NCBI GenBank assembly: GCA_907163375.1
Contig: CAJQUW010016136.1
Location: 186,001 to 250,000 of the forward strand
Direction: 5' to 3'
DNA: 64,000 nucleotides
Origin: Prostheceraeus crozeri
Lineage: Eukaryota > Platyhelminthes > Polycladida > Euryleptidae
Part shown: piece after piece, positions 58,433 through 64,000 of the stretch
How positions within the stretch are numbered: the first letter of the stretch is position 1
Layout of the letters: every line of letters starts with the position of its first letter
Translations under genes and position numbers: made by a program
Notes under the pieces: model-generated
Seen by the model: only the letters and a program-made list of their open reading frames with translations
Databases searched by the model: none
What the model was told of the DNA's origin: nothing

Positions 58433-59728
58433 ATGGCGGGAATCAACGTGAAAGCCCCACCGGTGATGAGAGAGGAAACGTCATTTGAAGATTGGAAGAA
58501 AGAGATTGAGGTATGGAGAATATTCACGGATTTGCCTTTGGAGAAGCAGGGACTTGCAGTTCTTCTGTCGCTGAAAGTTCGAGCAAGGGAGGCAGCTTTG
58601 GAATTGGAGATAAGGGATCTTTCGGAGGAAACTGGTTTGGATATCATTATCATGAAGCTCGACACGCTGTTTGCAAAGGACAAGGACGAACTGGCATATG
58701 AGGCGTATGAGAGATTCGAAACAATGAAGCGATCTCCACAAACGCCCATAGACGAGTATTTGCAGGCCTTCGATCACTTGTACAACGTTGTGAAGAAACA
58801 CGGTATGGTGCTGCCGGAGGGTGTATTGGCGTACAGGCTGCTTGCGTCTTCGAATCTCCCAGCAAACGAACATAAGCTGGCTCGTGCAACAACGGATAGT
58901 CTGACCTACAAGGGAATGGCTACTTGTCTAAAGAAGATAGCCGGAAATTTCAAGGTTCCAGGAGATACACCCGTGGGTGTGACGGTGAAGCAAGAAGCTC
59001 TGGAATGCAGCTCAAGTAAAACGGATACTGAGGAAACCGTCTTGCATGCCAATAATGGATTCGCTGGTCGTGGTCGTCCATATCGTCGTTATTCAAACTA
59101 TGGCCGTGGTCGAGGATACAATAATGGCGCTCGGAACTCATCGACTCAAGGACGCCAAACTAACAGACCAGGACCTGATGGTCAGCCAAGTAGATGCAAG
59201 GTGTGTGGATCAATCTTCCACTGGGCAGCTAAATGCCCGGATAAGTTGCCAAAGGAAAATGAGAAAGAAAACGATACTGATGTTCACATCGTCTTGATGA
59301 CTCAGAATGATGGGATCGTGACTGACACATTCGGCATGGCAATCTTGGACACAGGCTGCACGAAGACCGTCTGCGGAGAGAAATGGCTGGAATGCTTCCT
59401 CGATGGATTAGAGGAAAGGGAAAAGCTGGGATTGGATGAGACGTCGTCAAACAGCGTGTTTCGTTTTGGTGATGGAAAACGAATGAAGTCTTCGAAAACG
59501 CTTAAGTTGCCCTGTCGGATGTCCTCACAAGATGTTTTCATCACGACTGACGTTGTTAAGGCCGACATCCCACTTCTGTTCAGCAAGATGGCAATGAAGC
59601 GTGTGGGCACTGTAATTGACTTCGCCGAAGATAAGGTCACCATGCTTGGATCAAGCTTGGAAACCTTCCAGAATAGTGCTGGGCACTACTGCATCTATCT
59701 TGGTCCTGACACTGGCAATTCAAGATAG
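58433..59728 (+). CDS. Copia gag and protease
   Basis: The start chosen is the first ATG after the primer site (MAGINVKAPPV). The N-terminal 190 residues are a helical capsid-like region (FEDWKKEIEVWR, then YERFETMKRS and IDEYLQAFDHL). An Arg/Gly-rich stretch (residues about 205-245) precedes one zinc knuckle, CKVCGSIFHWAAKC (CX2CX4HX4C), which binds the RNA genome. The aspartic protease follows with the catalytic motif MAILDTGCTKTVCG near residue 305. The frame ends with TAG at 59726-59728. Pol is open in the +1 frame from 59616, so the two overlap by 113 nt. Pol could be made by a programmed +1 shift, or the split may be an old indel. Around 432 residues, a normal gag-protease length. Confidence 0.9.
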   Translation: MAGINVKAPPVMREETSFEDWKKEIEVWRIFTDLPLEKQGLAVLLSLKVRAREAALELEIRDLSEETGLDIIIMKLDTLFAKDKDELAYEAYERFETMKRSPQTPIDEYLQAFDHLYNVVKKHGMVLPEGVLAYRLLASSNLPANEHKLARATTDSLTYKGMATCLKKIAGNFKVPGDTPVGVTVKQEALECSSSKTDTEETVLHANNGFAGRGRPYRRYSNYGRGRGYNNGARNSSTQGRQTNRPGPDGQPSRCKVCGSIFHWAAKCPDKLPKENEKENDTDVHIVLMTQNDGIVTDTFGMAILDTGCTKTVCGEKWLECFLDGLEEREKLGLDETSSNSVFRFGDGKRMKSSKTLKLPCRMSSQDVFITTDVVKADIPLLFSKMAMKRVGTVIDFAEDKVTMLGSSLETFQNSAGHYCIYLGPDTGNSR

Positions 59729-62348
59729 CCTGGTTGCGTTTGAGGACCGCGGGAAGACTCGTAAAGATGAAGCATCAAAATTGCACAAGCAGTTCGGCCA
59801 TGCCAGTGCGTCGAAGTTGATAGATCTTTTGAAACGGGCCAATCGAGATGATTCAGCACTCTTCGAAGCCATTCAGCGTGTTGAAGAGGAATGCTCCACC
59901 TGCCTAAAGTTCAAGAGACCTAGACCAAGACCAACGGTTGGTCTTCCAATAGCCACTACGTTCAATGATGCAGTTGCAATGGATCTCAAGCAAGTGGAAG
60001 GATTTGCGTTCTTACATCTGATTGACATGGCTACGAGGTACAGTGCTGCAGCCATCGTTCAGAATAAGAAAGCAGAGACCATCATTGAAGCCATATTTCG
60101 CATCTGGATAAGTGTGTTCGGAGCACCTCGTCGGTTTTTGTCCGACAATGGCGGAGAGTTCAATAACGAGAATTTCCGCAGCATGGCAGAAAACTACAAT
60201 GTGACCGTTTTGACTACCGCAGCAGAAAGTCCGTGGAGTAATGGCTTGGTCGAAAGGTACAATGGCGTGCTGGGTGAAAGTGTTCGGAAAATCATGTCAG
60301 GGAGTAACTGCAGTCATCAAATTGCATTATCTTGGGCGGTAGAGGCAAAGAACGCTTTGACGAATGCGCATGGGTTCTCACCTAATCAAATGGTATTTGG
60401 ACGCAACCCAGTCCTTCCAAATGTGCTCGAAGATGAACCACCTGCGCTTGAAGGAGTGACGGTTAGCGAGATGGTGGCTCAAAATATCAATGCAATGCAT
60501 GCGGCAAGGAAGTTGTTCATTCAAAATCAGTCATGCGACAAGTTGCGCCGAGCCATGAAGCACAACATACGAGGGAGTGACAATGTGGAATCGGGAGAGT
60601 CTGTGTACTATAAGCGCATTGATTCAAATGAATGGCGTGGACCAGGCAAAGTGATCGGCAAAGACGGACAGCAGGTCATCATCAAGCATGGTGGACTATT
60701 TGTGCGCGTGCACCCAACTCGCCTGCGAGCAGTTCGAGAAAGGAGTGAAAATCCATCCGCAAACAAGGAATTGGAAGATGACATCGAAGAAGGATCGGTG
60801 GATGAGAAGATGGAATGTGACTCCAATGTTAGCGATGATGAAGACGAAGTCTCTCGAACTGTGGTGACGGAGAAATGTAGTCCCACAATAGAGGAAGGCA
60901 ATGAAGTGCAAGACGATTTGACGCAACGGTTGCATGGGTCTGCAATGCCAAAGGATTCAGGTCAAGGAAATCCAAGACGGCCACGAGTAGGACAGCGTGT
61001 TGAATTCAAATTCGATGGTGGAAAAGACGTCCAAACAGCTACGGTGATCAATCGCGCGGGAAAAGCGACTGGGCGCAACAAAGATTACTACAATCTCTCG
61101 TTTAGTGATGGTTCAAAGAAATGTGTCAATTTGATGGATCTGGCAGAATATAGCGAAATTTCGGATGATCAAGAAGTTCTTATAGTTCACGCTTTAGAAG
61201 AGGATGTGCAGAAAGCAAAAGAACAGGAATTGAGAGCCTGGAGAGACAACGATGTCTTTGAAGAATGCCAGGATGTTTCCCAGGAACCGCTTACTCTTCG
61301 ATGGGTGTTGACTGAGAAAAAGGTCGAGGGCCAAAGTACAGTAAAGGCTCGCCTGGTGGCAAGGGGATTCGAGGAGAGACTGAATGAACGCTGTGATTCT
61401 CCTACTTGCTCGAAGGTGAACATGCGCCTTGCACTTGCTACGATTTCTGCAAACGATTGGACCTTGAGATCACTGGACATCAAAGAGGCTTTTCTTCAAG
61501 GCAGTGATATTGATCGTCATGTGTTTGTGATTCCCCCAGCAGAAGCGAATGCCGACTCATATTGGCGTCTAAAGAAGACTGTCTATGGATTGAACGATGC
61601 TGCCAGATCATGGTACTTTACGGTGCGAGAATTCCTGGAAGGCAAAGGGGCTCGTGTGTCAGCTACTGATCCAGGACTTTTCTTTCATCATGACCAGGAA
61701 GGTCAATTGCTGGGAGTGCTGTGTATCCACGTTGATGATATTTGCTGGGGAGGAACAACGGCATTTCAGGAACGAATTGTTGAACCGTTGAAACAGAAAT
61801 TCAGAATAAGCAAAGAAGAAGACAGAGCATTCAAATATCTTGACATCGCGCTGCATCAGACAGGAAGGCGGATCACTATGAATCAAACTCGTTATGCGGA
61901 CTCAATGAATGAAGTTGGCATCATGGACAAGCATGCTGGTCGTCCGTTGTCGGATATGGAGAGCAAGTCATTTCGTGCAGCAGTGGGATCTGTGAATTGG
62001 CTTGCGAATCAAACTCGTCCAGATCTATCATTCGATGCGTGTGAGTTGAGCAGTCACTTGAAACATCCTCAAGTAGAAGATGCTATCCGAGCCAACAAGG
62101 TCATTCGTAAATTGAAATCGTCGAGCGTTGGTTTGACCATAGAGTGCAACAGCATGTTGGAAGGACAGTCAACATTGTATGTCTACGCGGATGCTTCTTT
62201 TGGAAATCTCAGTGATGGTGGTTCACAGGCAGGTTTCGTGATCTTTCTCGGTGATGCTGAGCTGACAACTCTCGTTTATTGGCAATCCAGGAAAGTTCGT
62301 CGAGTGGGTGCGATCAACTCTCGCAGCAGAGACATTGGCTCTCACTGA
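59616..62348 (+). CDS. Copia pol: integrase, reverse transcriptase, start of RNase H
   Basis: Meaningful protein begins at about 59725. Pre-integrase zinc site: LHKQFGH and CSTC. Integrase core: VAMDLKQVEG (first D), LSDNGGEFNN (second D) and SPWSNGLVERYN (catalytic E). After an acidic linker (residues about 380-440) comes the RT: LRWVLTEKKVEGQ, SLDIKEAFLQG (motif A), LKKTVYGLNDAARSWY and LCIHVDDICWGG (motif C, HVDD in place of YVDD). RNase H starts with STLYVYADASFG and VYWQSRKVRR, then shifts frame: an extra G in the run at about 62303-62306 throws the frame into a stop at 62348. Apart from that one base the frame is clean, so decay is slight or it may be a sequencing error. Confidence 0.9.
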   Translation: MTSPKIRSPCLDQAWKPSRIVLGTTASILVLTLAIQDSLVAFEDRGKTRKDEASKLHKQFGHASASKLIDLLKRANRDDSALFEAIQRVEEECSTCLKFKRPRPRPTVGLPIATTFNDAVAMDLKQVEGFAFLHLIDMATRYSAAAIVQNKKAETIIEAIFRIWISVFGAPRRFLSDNGGEFNNENFRSMAENYNVTVLTTAAESPWSNGLVERYNGVLGESVRKIMSGSNCSHQIALSWAVEAKNALTNAHGFSPNQMVFGRNPVLPNVLEDEPPALEGVTVSEMVAQNINAMHAARKLFIQNQSCDKLRRAMKHNIRGSDNVESGESVYYKRIDSNEWRGPGKVIGKDGQQVIIKHGGLFVRVHPTRLRAVRERSENPSANKELEDDIEEGSVDEKMECDSNVSDDEDEVSRTVVTEKCSPTIEEGNEVQDDLTQRLHGSAMPKDSGQGNPRRPRVGQRVEFKFDGGKDVQTATVINRAGKATGRNKDYYNLSFSDGSKKCVNLMDLAEYSEISDDQEVLIVHALEEDVQKAKEQELRAWRDNDVFEECQDVSQEPLTLRWVLTEKKVEGQSTVKARLVARGFEERLNERCDSPTCSKVNMRLALATISANDWTLRSLDIKEAFLQGSDIDRHVFVIPPAEANADSYWRLKKTVYGLNDAARSWYFTVREFLEGKGARVSATDPGLFFHHDQEGQLLGVLCIHVDDICWGGTTAFQERIVEPLKQKFRISKEEDRAFKYLDIALHQTGRRITMNQTRYADSMNEVGIMDKHAGRPLSDMESKSFRAAVGSVNWLANQTRPDLSFDACELSSHLKHPQVEDAIRANKVIRKLKSSSVGLTIECNSMLEGQSTLYVYADASFGNLSDGGSQAGFVIFLGDAELTTLVYWQSRKVRRVGAINSRSRDIGSH

Positions 62349-62691
62349 GGCAGCGGAAGCCGCGATCCTGCTATCTCATACGATGAAGGAAATCAATGGA
62401 TTCGCTCCAGCAATAATGTGCTTCACAGACAATGCATCGCTCGTTGAATCTTTAGCATCGACAAAGGCTGTGCTAGATAAGAGACTTCGTATTGACATCG
62501 CTATGCTTCGAGAGATGATCGATCGAGGCGAAATCAAGTTGTACTGGATACCGACGGATCATCAACTTGCTAATTGTCTGACGAAACGGGACGCAAACAG
62601 AGAGAAACTTTTGAACGTTCTTTCAGCGAACTTGAAGCAAACTGAGTTTGTCAATTCTCCATATTCTTCTGGTGCTTTTTCTCTACGCTAG
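62308..62691 (+). pseudogene. Copia RNase H, out-of-frame C-terminal part ending in the LTR
   Basis: The continuation of RNase H in the next frame: STLAAETLALTEAAEAAI, MCFTDNASLVESL, KRLRIDIAMLREMI and ELYWIPT-like KLYWIPTDHQLANCLTKRD. It contains the conserved E (AAET), D (FTDN) and final D/H region of Copia RNase H. The stop at 62689-62691 lies 59 nt inside the 3' LTR. The shift relative to pol is the single-base insertion near 62305. Confidence 0.88.
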
Positions 62692-62966
62692 TCACAGTGC
62701 ATTTTGTTCTTTTAGTTTTTATAGCTCTTTTTAGTAGTGAGTTTTCAAGAGACTTATTTTTAGGTATTTTCCTTCAAATAGAGAAGAGAGGGAATTTGTT
62801 ATATCTGTATTCATATTCTCTGCGTGATGCATTTTATATTGTGTTTTGTACTGTGTTCTTACACGTTTTCTATTGTGTTTCAGATATTGCCGAGTGGGGC
62901 TTAGAATACATCTGAGTCTATGCCAAACAAGAGTTTTGAATTACTCGCATGTAAAAAGGTTTAACA
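62633..62966 (+). repeat. Copia 3' LTR, 334 bp
   Basis: TGAAGC...TTTAACA, 332 of 334 bases identical to the 5' LTR. No polypurine tract sits directly before it; the nearest purine-rich run (AAACAGAGAGAAAC) is about 25 nt upstream at 62595-62608. Confidence 0.95.
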
Positions 62967-62971
62967 ACAGG
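62967..62971. repeat. Copia target duplication, right copy
   Basis: ACAGG, identical to 58063-58067. Confidence 0.92.
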
Positions 62972-63255
62972 AACCATAAAACTTATTTTGTCAATCCAAA
63001 TCATGAGAACGAAACAGCCTTATCAAAATTTATATGGTCGCTAAATGATAAAAACGAAAATTATGAAATGAAATGGGAGATAGTGGATCAAACCACACCA
63101 TACAAATGTGGAACAAGAAGATGCAACCTCTGCCTTCTAGAAAAATATTACATCCTTACAAGCAAAGAAAAGAACTTGCTAAACAAAAAAGCGAATTGAT
63201 ATCTACTTGCAGACAGACGAAAATTCCTGCTATCAAGTGTCAAGTAACTTTTTAA
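62967..63255 (+). mobile_element. Penelope-like element, rest of the GIY-YIG domain
   Basis: The frame resumes directly after the Copia element: NRNHKTYFVNPNHENETALS, KFIWSLNDKNENYEMKWEIV, then CGTRRCNLCLLEKYYI and LLNKKANLISTCRQT in a shifted frame (the stop at 63255 is in one of these). ETALSKFIW and the CNLCLLEKY zinc-like stretch are standard for the second half of GIY-YIG in this family. A shift near 63180 separates the last part. The non-coding tail of the element probably continues to at least 63420. Confidence 0.78.
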
Positions 63256-63381
63256 CAGAACTATGCCATGAAATATCACGGTCATTTTGTAATTCATATT
63301 TTGATATCTTTTAAATTTCTACCTTTATCCTTTTCTACTCCGTGATGATTGTATAAACATGAAACTTTAAGTATACTCGAA

Positions 63382-63421
63382 GTTGCGAAAATTATCCTTT
63401 TCATCATCGATATTATATATA
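63382..63421 (+). repeat. 40-bp direct repeat, copy 1
   Basis: Begins GTTGCGAAAATTATCC and ends in a TA run; identical to 63576-63615. Penelope-like elements often carry terminal direct repeats, so these two copies may mark their end structure. Confidence 0.88.
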
Positions 63422-63463
63422 TATATATAAAAGTAAATGAAAAAGTCCAAAGCGAATGCGATG

Positions 63464-63541
63464 ATAAAATAAGATAAGAAGACCAGAGGTTTCCAACCTG
63501 TGGAGAACCTGTGTGGTTGGAAACCTCTGGTCTTCTTATCT

Positions 63542-63549
<8 letters not shown>
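63464..63549. repeat. Perfect hairpin, 35-bp arms, 16-nt loop
   Basis: Arms 63464-63498 and 63515-63549 are exact complements over all 35 bases (the left arm contains GACCAGAGGTTTCCAACC). The 16-nt loop is TGTGGAGAACCTGTGT. It lies between the two 40-bp direct repeats and next to a (TA)n run at 63548-63575. Confidence 0.93.
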
Positions 63550-63575
<26 letters not shown>

Positions 63576-63579
<4 letters not shown>

Positions 63580-63615
63580 CGAAAATTATCCTTTTCATCA
63601 TCGATATTATATATA
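63576..63615 (+). repeat. 40-bp direct repeat, copy 2
   Basis: Same as 63382-63421; followed by different sequence. Confidence 0.88.
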
Positions 63616-63683
63616 AAGTAGACAAGGCCAATAAAAAAGGGATGTTATTTCTGATGATATTTCGATTGACTCTTTATCAAATC

Positions 63684-63756
63684 AGATGGAAAAGAAATTA
63701 CAATTCTATGAATACATCAGATGGAAAATTTGAAAAAATATTACAAACAAACTATG
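63684..63756. repeat. Inverted repeat at the window edge, left arm
   Basis: The 73 bases from AGATGGAAAAGAAATTAC to AACTATG match the reverse complement of 63930-64000 except for a two-base length difference and one or two substitutions. The right arm stops at the window edge, so the repeat may be longer. Confidence 0.88.
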
Positions 63757-63929
63757 TACACCTATTGGTTTAGCATTATGTTCATAGCAGGTGAAATCTT
63801 ATTGATTTACATCTTTTCTGCTGTCTTTCGTTCATAGCTGTTGTTAAAGTTACTTTGTAGGATCGATATCTTGATGTTAGTAGTAGTAGGTCTCATAATT
63901 TAATATATAATATAATTATAATAAGTGTG

Positions 63930-64000
63930 CATAGTTTGTCTAATATTTTTTCAAATTTTCCATCTGATGTATTCATAGAATTGTAATTTCTTTTCCATCT
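63930..64000. repeat. Inverted repeat at the window edge, right arm
   Basis: Partner of 63684-63756, 173 bases away, truncated by the window. Confidence 0.88.

Larger units (their letters stand above)
58068..62966 (+). mobile_element. Ty1/copia-type LTR retrotransposon inserted in the Penelope-like element
   Basis: A 4899-bp element with two 334-bp LTRs, a primer site, gag-protease, integrase, RT and RNase H in the order that defines Ty1/copia (integrase before RT). It is flanked by 5-bp duplications ACAGG. Removing the element with one duplication restores the Penelope-like GIY-YIG frame (KIRYR to NHKTYF). The coding region has one frame change between gag and pol and one single-base shift in RNase H. 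The RNase H frame ends inside the 3' LTR. Confidence 0.95.

Noticed and set aside
63650..63670. CTGATGA-type core suggesting a hammerhead ribozyme near the Penelope-like 3' end
   Set aside because: The conserved GAAA and a suitable stem are missing on this strand, so the fold is not supported.

Overview
The window is nuclear DNA of an animal. Genes are split by introns with GT-AG splice signals, the sequence is AT-rich, and the transposons are metazoan types (Penelope-like, RTE/BovB-like LINEs, Tc1, pogo/Tigger, hAT-like, Crypton, Copia). The mix suggests an aquatic invertebrate, but I cannot name the species. There is no bacterial-style operon, no CRISPR array and no rRNA. Most of the 64 kb is transposon remains lying between and inside the introns of a few host genes.

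Region by region. 0-1.6 kb: abutting fragments of a LINE (minus), a Penelope-like element (plus) and a Tc1/mariner-type transposase (minus). 2.8-3.0 kb: a 33-bp tandem repeat. 3.8-6.6 kb: a probable SINE and a decayed RTE/BovB-like LINE. 8.2-16.3 kb: an ankyrin-repeat host gene on the minus strand, with exons at 16161-16273, 9050-9127 and 8832-8988 whose phases match, and perhaps a last exon near 8.2-8.7 kb. Its 7-kb intron holds a Tc1 remnant, a Crypton tyrosine-recombinase element with unusual hairpins and direct repeats, and an RTE fragment. 19.2-22.3 kb: a complete hAT-type MITE with 8-bp target duplications and a LINE with only two stop codons. 23.5-27.4 kb: a decayed DNA transposon of unknown family. 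27.4-35.4 kb: almost empty apart from a small MITE.

35.8-53.9 kb: a PWWP2A/B-like chromatin gene on the minus strand. The long PWWP-bearing last exon (35846-37771) joins in phase to an exon at 53339-53936. The 15.6-kb intron between them is packed with a LINE tail, a complete Tc1 element, a pogo/Tigger element, a retroelement tail and a 4.3-kb DNA transposon. That transposon (TATT flanks, long terminal inverted repeats) carries a 1558-bp foldback/MULE-like element with perfect 9-bp target duplications inside its transposase frame.

55 kb: a tRNA-Thr-like sequence. 56.6-63.3 kb: a Penelope-like element whose GIY-YIG endonuclease domain is split by a young Copia retrotransposon (58068-62966; two 334-bp LTRs with two differences; 5-bp duplication ACAGG). 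63.4-64.0 kb: direct repeats, a perfect 35-bp-arm hairpin and an inverted repeat that runs to the window edge.

The strongest original observations are the foldback/MULE insertion and its host transposon, the Crypton termini, the Copia-in-Penelope nest, and the phase-matched exons that reveal two host genes under the transposon load.
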